64,000 bases of DNA from Sutcliffiella tianshenii (lineage in GTDB: Bacteria > Bacillota > Bacilli > Bacillales > Bacillaceae_I). Shown in pieces: positions 1 through 8,215 of this stretch; within the stretch, counting starts at the first letter, position 1, and every line of letters begins with the position of its first letter. Under the pieces are notes generated by a model. The model was not told the DNA's origin. It did not search any database and worked only from the letters and a program-made list of their open reading frames with translations. A program made the translations under genes and the position numbers. The stretch lies in the NCBI RefSeq assembly GCF_016908565.1, contig NZ_JAFBED010000001.1:620001-684000 (forward strand), read 5' to 3'.

Positions 1-489
1 GTATGTAATGGGTTTGCTTAATACTTCTTCTGTATTTTTATTCATAACACTTAAATCATATGTACCGATCATATCGGGATATAAAACACGGATGGATCGA
101 GGAGCAAGATTGTCAGTCCCGTAAAGAAGACCGAACTCCAAGGTTGCCTCCACCACTGTGGAATCCCCTGCATATGCTGGTGATTCGGCAAATGTGATAA
201 GGGGGTCCCCGTTATAGCCCTTGGTGTTGGAGTCATATGCTCTCCACTCTTCCAAAGCTTTTCCGCCAAAGGTCCATTCGATGTCCTCCAATGGGACTTT
301 TTCACCAAAATCGAATTTCACCTTCATCGAACGTGCTTCTGTCATTGAAATGGTGGAAATGCTTGTAGTCATTTCTTCTTCCGCTTGTGTCTGAACCTGC
401 GTCTCCGCTTGGGCATTTTGCATCGGAATGCTATATGCCACTAACATCCAGACAGATAAGCAGGTAATAAGTATTTTTCTGAATTGCAT
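1..489 (-). CDS. Secreted protein of unknown function, N-terminal part (cut by window edge)
   Basis: The reading frame is open for 163 codons from an ATG at 489 to the window edge, so the C-terminus lies outside. An AGGAG Shine-Dalgarno sits 8 bases before the start. Residues 1-28 form a clear signal peptide (basic start, hydrophobic core, cleavage after AQA), so the product is exported. The mature part seen here is beta-rich, with a WTFGGKALEEW stretch and a later PRSIRVLYPDMIGTYDL stretch. It could be the N-terminal non-catalytic domain of a larger secreted enzyme, but I do not recognise it. Nothing catalytic is visible in the part present. Confidence 0.8.
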   Translation of the reverse strand, partial: MQFRKILITCLSVWMLVAYSIPMQNAQAETQVQTQAEEEMTTSISTISMTEARSMKVKFDFGEKVPLEDIEWTFGGKALEEWRAYDSNTKGYNGDPLITFAESPAYAGDSTVVEATLEFGLLYGTDNLAPRSIRVLYPDMIGTYDLSVMNKNTEEVLSKPITY

Positions 490-663
490 CTCTTCAACTC
501 CTAATAATTATTCTTAACAATGAATATTTATAACATAAAACCCTTTAATTCTGAAGATGTTTTAAAAAAGTTTAAATATTATAAATTCTCCATATCAAAA
601 CCTTACTAATAGTCCCTTCCTTCTCATAGGGACAAATGACACAAATTCCTTGCTCCAAAAGCA

Positions 664-697
664 CGAAAAAAAGAACAGCCCGCTTTCGACTGTCCTT
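664..697 (-). terminator. Probable rho-independent terminator of nfrA
   Basis: On the minus strand GGACAG and CTGTTC form a 6-bp stem (one G-U pair) around an 11-base loop, followed by seven T. It lies about 30 bases after the nfrA stop. The stem is short, so this is a moderate call. Confidence 0.5.
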
Positions 698-723
698 CAT
701 CGTCCCTATATGCATTTCTCCGA

Positions 724-1473
724 TTATCTTTTGGCCAACCCCTGCTTTTCCACATAACCTTTCATTCCTGTACGTTTTGGTTCACGCAGCATATTGGCCA
801 TCTGGCTTGACCAGGTGTCGGCGCGCTTGCCTGCGGTACGGGCATGATAGTAGGCGGAGGTGGTTTTATTGTAGTCCTCAAGTTGTTCCTTGTAGCTTTC
901 CTCGTCCGTATTATAGGTGTCCTCGTGATAGACGTGTTCAAACGGGAGACGCGGCTTCACATCGGTTTGCTGTGCCGGGTAGCCGACTGCAAGGCCGAAT
1001 AGCGGCATGGCATGGCTTGGGATTCCAAGCAGTTCTGTCACCTGTTCCATATTATTGCGGATCCCGCCGATATAGCAGATCCCAAGACCGATGGATTCCG
1101 CTGCAATTGAGGCATTTTGTGCAGCGAGCGAAGCATCGATGACAGCAACCATGAATTTCTCCATGCTCTCAAGGGAGCCGTTCACATCCGTCCCTTCCAT
1201 TTCCCCTATTCTTTCATGGCGGTGAAGATCGGCACAAAACACGAAAAAGTGCCCGCTATGCTCGACATAGGACTGATTCCCGGCAAGCTCAGCCAGCTTC
1301 TTTTTCTTCTCCTTATCCTTCACGCCGATGATCGAGTAGGCCTGAATGAAACTTGAGGTGGAAGCGGCCTGTGCACATTCCACAATCGTTCTGATCTGTT
1401 CATCAGTTAACGGCCTGTCCTCAAATTTTCGAATCGAGCGATGCTGTAAAATGGTTTCAATTGTAGGGTTCAT
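724..1473 (-). CDS. nfrA: NADPH-dependent FMN/nitro reductase NfrA
   Basis: This 249-residue protein belongs to the NfsA/NfrA family of FMN-dependent NADPH oxidoreductases, which reduce nitro compounds, quinones and flavins in the cytosol. It shows the family N-terminus (TIETILQHRSIRKF), the AQAASTSS flavin-contact segment, the ESIGLGICYIGGIRN segment and the PLFGLAVGYP motif, and has the length of Bacillus subtilis NfrA. I start it at the ATG at 1473, preceded by GAGGAGG at 7 bases. An in-frame upstream start eight codons earlier has no comparable ribosome site. It is transcribed alone, away from the transporter at 1683. Confidence 0.92.
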   Translation of the reverse strand: MNPTIETILQHRSIRKFEDRPLTDEQIRTIVECAQAASTSSFIQAYSIIGVKDKEKKKKLAELAGNQSYVEHSGHFFVFCADLHRHERIGEMEGTDVNGSLESMEKFMVAVIDASLAAQNASIAAESIGLGICYIGGIRNNMEQVTELLGIPSHAMPLFGLAVGYPAQQTDVKPRLPFEHVYHEDTYNTDEESYKEQLEDYNKTTSAYYHARTAGKRADTWSSQMANMLREPKRTGMKGYVEKQGLAKR

Positions 1474-1682
1474 CCCTGCTCCTCCTCTTGTTGGCAATCT
1501 TACTATCCATTAAATCAGTTCCTGAGGAGGATTTCCAGAAGGAGCTCTTTTCGTAGAAATTCTCTTCCCCCATTCTAATCCCGGATTGCCCCTTGTTTGA
1601 ATTTTGCAAAAAAGAAGGAATCCTGTCGCCAATAGAGAATTGTAGAAGATGGATGGGAAACATTTTAAAAGGGGGAGTATAT

Positions 1683-3008
1683 TTGAAGGCAGTCATTTCT
1701 TTTTTTAACAGATTGATGCAACGTTATCTACCTGATCCATTTTTATTTGTCATCATTTTAACTTTTGTTGTATTCGGTTTGGGTCTACTTTTCACCGACA
1801 GTGGTCCTGTAGATATGGCAAAGCATTGGGGTGGCGGCTTCTGGGCCTTACTTGCTTTCTCGATGCAGATGGTGCTTGTCCTTGTAACAGGACATGTGCT
1901 GGCCAGCAGTCCCATTTTTAAAAGAATGCTTGGTGCTCTTGCGTCCACGGCGAAGTCGCCTGGCTCGGCAATCATTATCGTAACCATCGTTTCCATTGTC
2001 GCGAGTTGGATTAACTGGGGCTTCGGGCTTGTTATCGGGGCATTGTTTGCAAAGGAACTGGCAAAGCGCGTGGAAAACGTGGACTACAGGCTATTGATTG
2101 CAAGCGCTTACAGTGGTTTCATTGTCTGGCATGGCGGATTTTCAGGATCCATCCCGCTTACCATTGCGACAGAGGGCCACTTTTCACAGGATCTGATCGG
2201 TGTCATCAGTACAGATCAAACCATTTTTGCTCCATTCAACCTGGCTATCATCGCGGCGCTATTCATTACGTTGCCTTTGTTGAACCGCTTAATGATGCCT
2301 TCCAAGGACGAAACGATCACTGTCGATCCTGCTGTGTTGGATGACTCTTCAAGTCTGCAGGCGGCAACTGTTGAGAAAGTAGAGCTCACTCCAGCGGATC
2401 GTTTGGAGAACAGCTGGGTCCTTTCCCTGCTTGTTTCGGTGTTGGGACTATTTTTCCTGTTCCTCTATTTTGCCGACAATGGCTTCAAATTGAATCTGGA
2501 TATCGTAAACTTCCTATTCCTTTTCCTGGGCATCCTGTTCCACTGGCGCCCTAAACTTTTCCTGGAAGCAGTGATGAATGCAGTAAAAGGGGCAAGTGGG
2601 ATCATCATTCAATTCCCGTTCTACGCGGGAATCATGGGGATGATGGTAACTTCAGGCTTAGCCGGAGTCATGTCAGAGGCATTCGTCTCCATTTCCAATG
2701 AGCATACCTTCCATTTCTTCACCTTTTTAAGCGCTGGTATCGTGAACGTCTTCGTTCCATCCGGTGGAGGGCAGTGGTCGGTACAGGCACCAATCATGCT
2801 GAAAGCTGCTCAATCACTTGATGTATCTGTTGCAAAAACGGCAATGGCAGTGGCATGGGGGGATGCATGGACAAACATGATCCAGCCATTCTGGGCTTTG
2901 CCTGCACTTGCAATCGCCGGCTTGAAGGCAAAGGATATCATGGGATTCTGTGTGATTGTCCTATTCATAAGCGGAGTCATCATCTCCCTGGCATTTTTAC
3001 TTTTATAA
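1683..3008 (+). CDS. Short-chain fatty acid transporter, AtoE family
   Basis: This 441-residue polytopic membrane protein belongs to the AtoE short-chain fatty acid transporter family. Diagnostic stretches are SFFNRLMQRYLPDPF near the start, SWINWGFGLVIGALFAKE, SGFIVWHGGFSGSIPL and VNVFVPSGGGQWSVQAPI; about a dozen hydrophobic segments are visible. Substrates in the family are small carboxylates such as acetoacetate or butyrate; the actual substrate cannot be read from sequence. I chose the TTG start at 1683, which has GGGGGAG five bases upstream. The in-frame ATG at 1653 lacks such a site. No beta-oxidation genes are adjacent. Confidence 0.88.
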   Translation: MKAVISFFNRLMQRYLPDPFLFVIILTFVVFGLGLLFTDSGPVDMAKHWGGGFWALLAFSMQMVLVLVTGHVLASSPIFKRMLGALASTAKSPGSAIIIVTIVSIVASWINWGFGLVIGALFAKELAKRVENVDYRLLIASAYSGFIVWHGGFSGSIPLTIATEGHFSQDLIGVISTDQTIFAPFNLAIIAALFITLPLLNRLMMPSKDETITVDPAVLDDSSSLQAATVEKVELTPADRLENSWVLSLLVSVLGLFFLFLYFADNGFKLNLDIVNFLFLFLGILFHWRPKLFLEAVMNAVKGASGIIIQFPFYAGIMGMMVTSGLAGVMSEAFVSISNEHTFHFFTFLSAGIVNVFVPSGGGQWSVQAPIMLKAAQSLDVSVAKTAMAVAWGDAWTNMIQPFWALPALAIAGLKAKDIMGFCVIVLFISGVIISLAFLLL

Positions 3009-3020
3009 CAGCAACTCTGC

Positions 3021-3051
3021 GCTCCTCCTATTTATTAGGGGGAGCTTTTTT
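3021..3051 (+). terminator. Terminator of the AtoE-type transporter
   Basis: GCTCCTCC and GGGGGAGC form an 8-bp stem (one G-T pair) followed by six T, 13 bases after the stop at 3008. It overlaps the last codons of the convergent minus-strand gene ending at 3028. Confidence 0.85.
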
Positions 3052-3540
3052 CATAAGGATTATGAATAGCGTTAGGGTCAGGCTCTGGATGTAAAAATAA
3101 AAGGGAAACGAGTACACAAACTGATAGCCATTTTTATAATGGAACACCCCTAAATACGTTGCCAACCCTTCGACAAACATGGCAATGATCGACCACATGA
3201 TGATATAAAGGAATGTGAAGTAGCCTTTCAGCTTTAAATAGTCATAGAGATAAAAGAACAGATAGCCGAACGGCCCATACATGATGTAGGACAAAAAGTC
3301 GTAGATTTCAAATTTCGAACTGTCATTCACGTCATAAAAATCGAATGGCGGAATGCTGATCGTATGGTCAAAAACGATGCCGCTGTTGATGCCGATGAAT
3401 AGGAAAAGCAAGGTGTAAGCAGGTGGATATCGCTTTGGGAGAATCAAAATGAGTGTGTAGCCCGCAACAAGACTCGCAAGAATAAACCATTCATTCGAGT
3501 TGAAGGATTGGTCATATTGGACAATGGCAAAAAGGTTCAT
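3028..3540 (-). CDS. Small integral membrane protein (CBO0543-like)
   Basis: This is a 170-residue protein with about five hydrophobic membrane segments and a short basic C-terminus (LMKKAPPNK). The segment FEIYDFLSYIMYGPFGYLFFYLYDYL and the overall layout resemble the CBO0543 family of Bacillus/Clostridium membrane proteins of unknown function; that family match is from memory. The ATG at 3540 has GAAGGAA at 5 bases and overlaps the stop of the upstream gene as ATGA, so the two are translationally coupled. Its last codons are shared with the terminator of the convergent transporter gene. Function is unknown. Confidence 0.75.
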   Translation of the reverse strand: MNLFAIVQYDQSFNSNEWFILASLVAGYTLILILPKRYPPAYTLLFLFIGINSGIVFDHTISIPPFDFYDVNDSSKFEIYDFLSYIMYGPFGYLFFYLYDYLKLKGYFTFLYIIMWSIIAMFVEGLATYLGVFHYKNGYQFVYSFPFYFYIQSLTLTLFIILMKKAPPNK

Positions 3541-4016
3541 GGCGATTCCTTCACCACCTTTTCTCTTTCTATGAGATAGCGGTAGGCACTGGCTATCACA
3601 AATGCGGTTGTCAAATAAATGGCGGAAAGAAGCAAGGACCTCCCAAAGGACCAATCGGTATAGGTAATGATATTAAACTCGATCCCTAAAGCGTCCAATA
3701 AGAGCCAGACTGCTGAAATGATGAGCCCCCAGCCTATTTTGGTCAGAAAGGGCTTATCCATGATTTTATTCACAAAGATAAGCAGCAGAATCGGACCGAT
3801 GATTGTCCGCTGAAACCAGAAGCTGATAAAGAGATGCGGCTCTCTTGAATACTCGATCATTTTGAGATTCAAGCTCAGCATGGTAAGCACATTCTTATTG
3901 ATAAAAAAGAAGAAGAAAAAGAGAAAAAAATTCTCAAGGAGGGACAGTGATTTTTTCTGAAACAGGAAATATGCCGCAAAAAACCATGTCAGGATAAGAA
4001 AAATGACCACTTCCAC
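3537..4016 (-). CDS. Small integral membrane protein, unknown function
   Basis: This 159-residue protein has about five hydrophobic segments, including a striking run of seven phenylalanines (ENFFLFFFFFFINKN). I place the start at the GTG at 4016, with GGAGG 7 bases upstream. An in-frame ATG at 4061 would add a hydrophilic leader without a ribosome site. It is coupled by a 4-base overlap to the membrane protein at 3028-3540, and the two probably act together at the membrane. I do not recognise the family and no catalytic motif is visible. Confidence 0.7.
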   Translation of the reverse strand: MEVVIFLILTWFFAAYFLFQKKSLSLLENFFLFFFFFFINKNVLTMLSLNLKMIEYSREPHLFISFWFQRTIIGPILLLIFVNKIMDKPFLTKIGWGLIISAVWLLLDALGIEFNIITYTDWSFGRSLLLSAIYLTTAFVIASAYRYLIEREKVVKESP

Positions 4017-4065
4017 TTGTGTTTCCTCCTCTTTAGTTAAAATTCGACAAATTTCGCGCATTCAT

Positions 4066-4095
4066 ATAAAAAAGAGAAGCTATCTCGCTTCTCTT
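4066..4095 (-). terminator. Terminator of the EIIA-Glc gene
   Basis: AAGAGAAGC and GCTTCTCTT form a perfect 9-bp stem with a 6-base loop, followed on the minus strand by a T run. It lies 60 bases after the EIIA stop. Confidence 0.85.
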
Positions 4096-4154
4096 CTGCT
4101 AGTATGCACTAATTGCATCACTTTATTAAATTCCACAAAATCACAATCCTGAAT

Positions 4155-4661
4155 TCAGCCTTTAACTTTCCAATCCACAAGCGCCGTTGCTCCCTTGAAT
4201 GCATCCTGCACATCATGCTTCTGTACGTTATCCAGGATGTCCCCGTTTGTCAAAATAACAGGTGTCACGATGCTTTTCGCTTTTTGCTTGATCAGCTCGA
4301 TATCGAATGTCAGTAGTGGCGTACCGACTGTGACTTTATCGCCGACACTTACCAATCCTTCAAAGCCCTCACCCTTCATGCCGACTGTTTCAAGGCCCAC
4401 ATGAATCAGGATCTCCACGCCAGTTTCAGACTTGATCCCGATGGCATGCTTTGTCGGGAAGAATTGCATGATTTCCCCATTTACCGGGGAAACGACTGTT
4501 CCTTCCGTAGGTTCGATCGCGATGCCGTCTCCCATCATCTTTTGTGCAAAAACAGGATCAGGAACGTCTTCTAGCGGAATCATCTTTCCTGTAATCGGTG
4601 CTACCAATACCTCTTCTGTCTTCACTTCGTTCTTTCCGAAAAGCTTTTTCAAAAATGACAT
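4155..4661 (-). CDS. crr: PTS glucose-type EIIA phosphocarrier
   Basis: This stand-alone 168-residue EIIA of the glucose family accepts phosphate from HPr and passes it to a sugar-specific EIIB. Both catalytic histidines are present: His72 (KHAIGI) and His87 (ILIHVGLETV). The family signatures APITGKMIPLEDVPDPVFAQKMMGDGIAI and GTPLLTFDIELIKQKAKS are also present. It is monocistronic with its own terminator. The EIICB at 13076 lacks an EIIA domain, so this protein or another free EIIA could serve it; that partnership is inference. Confidence 0.95.
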   Translation of the reverse strand: MSFLKKLFGKNEVKTEEVLVAPITGKMIPLEDVPDPVFAQKMMGDGIAIEPTEGTVVSPVNGEIMQFFPTKHAIGIKSETGVEILIHVGLETVGMKGEGFEGLVSVGDKVTVGTPLLTFDIELIKQKAKSIVTPVILTNGDILDNVQKHDVQDAFKGATALVDWKVKG

Positions 4662-4698
4662 ACTTGTTACCTCCTAGTGGTCTGAATTGTCAGGAAAA

Positions 4699-4748
4699 TA
4701 AAAAAGACCCAACACGCCCGGGGGTTATCCGGTTTCGTATTAGGTCTT
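4699..4748 (-). terminator. Terminator of the nitrilase-family gene
   Basis: AAGACCTAA and TTGGGTCTT pair (one G-T) on the minus strand around a long GC-rich loop and are followed by six T. It lies about 80 bases beyond the stop at 4827. Confidence 0.6.
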
Positions 4749-4826
4749 GCCTGCTTTACCAGTCACAATCCATCTTGTTATTTTTATAAAATATATGACA
4801 ACGCACGGTTTGTCAAACAGTTTGTT

Positions 4827-5708
4827 CTAGGAGTTCACAGGTCCCTTTGCAAGCTGCTCCCAGTCCGGGTATAGATCAGAACGGCGGTCCCGCCACGTTG
4901 TCACAGATCCACTCTGCCTCACTTTTTCCAAAAGGGAGATATCAAGGTCGCCAGTCACTATCATATCCTGGTTCAATTCCCCCTCCACGACGATGCCTCT
5001 TGGCGGGAAAGGAACGTCATTCGGTGAAATGATCGCTGCCTGGCCGAAGTTGCCGCGCATAAAGTCGACGGTCGGCAAGGAACCGATCGTGCCTGTTGTC
5101 ACCACATACACCTGATTCTCGATGGTGCGGGCATGACAGGAATAGCGAACGCGGTGGAAGCCATGACGGTCGTCGGTGCACGATGGACAGAATACCACAT
5201 CTGCCCCCATCGCCTTCACGAGGCGCACAACCTCCGGAAACTCGATATCATAGCACGTCAGCATCGCGATGGTGCCCTTTTCCGTTTCAAACACCTGCAA
5301 GCCTTCCCCAGGCGTGATGCCCCATTCCTGAACCTCTGTGGGTGTCAGATGAAGCTTTGTCTGGATGGCAATCGTTCCATCCGGGTAGAAGAGATGTGCA
5401 GCGTTATAGAGCTTGCCATCTTTTTCGATAACATGGGTCCCCCCGATGATGTGCATGCCCGTCTGCTTGGCAATACCGGTGAAAAGCTGGTAATACAAGT
5501 CCGTATAGGACGGTAGATCTTTTATCGTCTGCTCTCTTCCGTCAACTGGGAACGAGAGTAATTGGGTGGTCAGGAATTCAGGAAACAATACGAAATCCGC
5601 ATCAAATTCAGCGGCTGTTTTTACATAATGGATGACTTGATTTGCAAATTCTTCAAAACTATTGATGGTATGCAAGTGATATTGCACAGCAGAAGCACGA
5701 AACTTCAT
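4827..5708 (-). CDS. Carbon-nitrogen hydrolase (nitrilase superfamily)
   Basis: This 293-residue nitrilase-superfamily amidohydrolase cleaves non-peptide C-N bonds. The Glu-Lys-Cys catalytic triad is visible as Glu44 (LFPEF), Lys118 (QTKLHLT) and Cys152 (LTCYDIEFPE). The length fits omega-amidase or N-carbamoyl-putrescine-type members, but the substrate cannot be deduced. It is transcribed alone. The start at 5708 is the natural one for the family, which usually begins a few residues before the first beta strand. Confidence 0.85.
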   Translation of the reverse strand: MKFRASAVQYHLHTINSFEEFANQVIHYVKTAAEFDADFVLFPEFLTTQLLSFPVDGREQTIKDLPSYTDLYYQLFTGIAKQTGMHIIGGTHVIEKDGKLYNAAHLFYPDGTIAIQTKLHLTPTEVQEWGITPGEGLQVFETEKGTIAMLTCYDIEFPEVVRLVKAMGADVVFCPSCTDDRHGFHRVRYSCHARTIENQVYVVTTGTIGSLPTVDFMRGNFGQAAIISPNDVPFPPRGIVVEGELNQDMIVTGDLDISLLEKVRQSGSVTTWRDRRSDLYPDWEQLAKGPVNS

Positions 5709-5870
5709 CTGGAGGCCCCCTTTTTCCGGTCTTTTACAACTAGTTTATTATAGAGGATGTGGGGGGTGCGGAACAATGGTTAATTTATTGGAAACTGTTT
5801 TGGGTGTAGATGAGAAAATGGAATGTGTACATTAAACAACAAAACCAACCACAAAATCCCCCACCAAAAC

Positions 5871-5940
5871 TAGTGCCTGGCCCCTCCATCAACCCCAAAA
5901 ACTCTCTCTCCCCAAAATAAAAAAAAGGGGCCTGGCACTA
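5871..5940. repeat. Near-perfect 14-bp inverted repeat of the GGGCCTGGCAC family
   Basis: TAGTGCCTGGCCCC (5871-5884) and GGGGCCTGGCACTA (5927-5940) are inverted copies with a single central mismatch and a 42-base spacer containing an A/T tract. Relatives of the same word occur at 9578-9619 and 31059-31191. The rest of the 5709-5983 gap shows no gene. Confidence 0.7.
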
Positions 5941-5983
5941 ATTAGCACCGCCCCCCACTACAATTAATTTACCAATCCTACTC

Positions 5984-6841
5984 CTACCCCAGCACTTCCA
6001 GCACGGCTTTGGCGACGCCGCTGTTGATGTTGGTGTCGGTTTCCATGTGGGCTTTGGCCTTTACGCCTTCTGGGGCATTGCCCATTGCGACGGCGCGGCC
6101 GACTCTTTCGAACATGGAGACATCATTGTAGTTGTCTCCGATTGCCATCGTGTCCTCCATGGAAATGCCGCGCTCGCTCGTGAAGACCGACAAGGCTATC
6201 CCTTTTTGCGCTTCAATGCTTGTGATCTCCAGGTTGTCCTTACCGGATGAGCTGATGGCCACATGCCCTGTTTCAAGCAGCTCGCTTCGTGCCGCTTCCA
6301 GCCTTTTCTTATCAAGCGAGAAGGCAAGCAGCTTGAAGATGATTGTTTTTTCATCATTTAAAATTGGTTCAAAGCTGTCAACCAGCTTCGTTCGACCGTC
6401 TTCCATTCTTTCCTTTGCTGCCTTGAGTACTTCCTCATAGTCGTTTTCCTCATTCACAGACATGAAAATGTCCAAAAGGGTGGCAACCGCCTTGTCGTAG
6501 TCCTTGGAATAGGTTCCGCTTTGTGTGTAGAGCTCAAAATACACATCATGTTTATCGAGGATCTCAGCAAGTTCCAATACTTGTTTGTTCATCAAGGGGT
6601 TGATGGCTACAACCTCGCCCTCCATCGAACGCACTTCCGCTCCATTGACACAGATGATAGGGGTGTGTATGTCCGCTTCTATCAGGACGTCCTTCGCTTC
6701 TGCATACGACCTGCCTGTGGCAATGACAACCTCGACGCCATTTCTTTGTGCAACCTTTACTGCCTTTGCATTCTCTTCACTTACGACATGATTATTATTC
6801 AATAACGTTCCATCCATATCTATTGCAATACATTTTATCAA
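5984..6841 (-). CDS. Cof-type HAD-IIB phosphatase
   Basis: This 285-residue HAD-superfamily phosphatase has the Cof/HAD-IIB cap layout. Motif I is IAIDMDGTLL near the N-terminus, motif II is VIATGRS, and motif IV is AIGDNYNDVSMFERVG. Such enzymes dephosphorylate sugar phosphates, FMN or PLP; the exact substrate is not readable. I favour the TTG at 6841 (AGAGGTGA a few bases upstream), which puts the start just before the first strand as in relatives. A GTG three codons earlier overlaps that ribosome site. Confidence 0.85.
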   Translation of the reverse strand: MIKCIAIDMDGTLLNNNHVVSEENAKAVKVAQRNGVEVVIATGRSYAEAKDVLIEADIHTPIICVNGAEVRSMEGEVVAINPLMNKQVLELAEILDKHDVYFELYTQSGTYSKDYDKAVATLLDIFMSVNEENDYEEVLKAAKERMEDGRTKLVDSFEPILNDEKTIIFKLLAFSLDKKRLEAARSELLETGHVAISSSGKDNLEITSIEAQKGIALSVFTSERGISMEDTMAIGDNYNDVSMFERVGRAVAMGNAPEGVKAKAHMETDTNINSGVAKAVLEVLG

Positions 6842-7027
6842 TCCGTTCACCTCTTATATAATTTAAGTGCTGTCTTCTATCCTAAAGTATTCCTTCAACT
6901 AATTTCAAATATTATACTAAGAGAATTATTTTCTGGCTATTTTGAAAAATATAGATTTTTTGGGCAATAAATGTTAAAATTTCTAATATTAAGGGAATAA
7001 TATTTGGTTTAGGCGAGGTAGAATGCT

Positions 7028-8059
7028 ATGAGAATTTCCTCAACACATATCGGTAAAATCCTAATAGATGATATATATTCTGTATCAGGAAATCTTTTAT
7101 TGAAAAAAGGCACTATCTTGACTAAAAAGCATGTAAATAGTCTGGAGAACCATGATTACATTTTCAACCAAAAATCATTAGTGGAACAGCCTAATCATCT
7201 CTCCAATAACTACTTTCAGCATGTAAAAAGCATTTATGAAAACAGTGTGAATGCTTTTCAGACGATTTTTTCGAAAATGGAACAAGAGAACATCCCTCCT
7301 ATCGAAGAAATTCATGAAATGCTTGCACCCTTAGTGGACAAGCTGGTTGATGACCCTGTATTCATACGTTATATTGAGCAAGTAAAAAGTTATGACAACT
7401 ATACATATTCCCACAGTCTGAATGTAGGCATTTATGCATCCCTGATTGGAAAAATTATGGGCCTCGAAAAGGATAAGATAAAACTCTTAGGTCAGATGGG
7501 CCTGTTTCATGACGTCGGAAAGCTGTTAATAGACAAAACCATTCTGCAAAAGCCAGGCCGTCTAACTGAAAGTGAATGGACCGAGATTCAAAGACATACA
7601 ACACTTGGATACGAACTTTTGCGAAAGAATAAAACAATTGACCCACATATTCTGCAAGGAGCCTTACTGCACCATGAGCGTCTGGATGGTAGTGGCTATC
7701 CCACTGGAATCAAGCACGAAAGAATTCCTTATTTTGTACAAATTCTTTCCGTAGCAGATATGTACGATGCTCTTTCATCCGAGCGTAGCTACCGTGCGAA
7801 ACAGAATCTTTTTGTCACAAGCAAGATCCTTATCCAAGAAGCGAGCTATAATCGCGTCAATCCGGCAATCGTTTATCCATTCATCCGCTATATCTTCTCG
7901 AATCATATACGCGATGAGGTCTTGCTTAACAATGGACAGCTTGCTGAGATCATTTTTATCCATACCGACGAACCACATCTGCCCATCATTAAAATCGATG
8001 ACCATTTTATCGATCTCAGAAAACATAAAGAACTGGAGATATTGGATTTTGCCAACTGA
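7028..8059 (+). CDS. HD-GYP domain protein, likely cyclic-di-GMP phosphodiesterase
   Basis: This 343-residue cytosolic protein has an N-terminal alpha-helical region (1-110) and an HD-GYP domain (about 115-290). The metal-binding HD pair is at 161-162 (GLFHDVGKL), followed by the HHERLDGSGYP signature (215-225) and VADMYDALSSERSYR. HD-GYP proteins with these residues typically hydrolyse cyclic di-GMP. A GAGGT ribosome site precedes the ATG. There is no receiver or GGDEF domain and no partner gene, so the input signal is unknown. Confidence 0.88.
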   Translation: MRISSTHIGKILIDDIYSVSGNLLLKKGTILTKKHVNSLENHDYIFNQKSLVEQPNHLSNNYFQHVKSIYENSVNAFQTIFSKMEQENIPPIEEIHEMLAPLVDKLVDDPVFIRYIEQVKSYDNYTYSHSLNVGIYASLIGKIMGLEKDKIKLLGQMGLFHDVGKLLIDKTILQKPGRLTESEWTEIQRHTTLGYELLRKNKTIDPHILQGALLHHERLDGSGYPTGIKHERIPYFVQILSVADMYDALSSERSYRAKQNLFVTSKILIQEASYNRVNPAIVYPFIRYIFSNHIRDEVLLNNGQLAEIIFIHTDEPHLPIIKIDDHFIDLRKHKELEILDFAN

Positions 8060-8215
8060 TGGCATGTCCGGTATCTCTTTTTTGTGTTTGTTTTTGCGAA
8101 TTTAAGGGAAAGTAATAGGAGAAACTTTTCGATCTGCCAATAACTACCTTTGAAAAATGAGAGAAATGTATTAAAATAACTAACGTTGCATATTTACGCA
8201 TAAGGAGAATCTACA

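Noticed and set aside
636-1142. Plus-strand reading frame opposite nfrA
   Set aside because: It is the antisense shadow of a clearly recognisable nitroreductase, with no ribosome site and no family resemblance.
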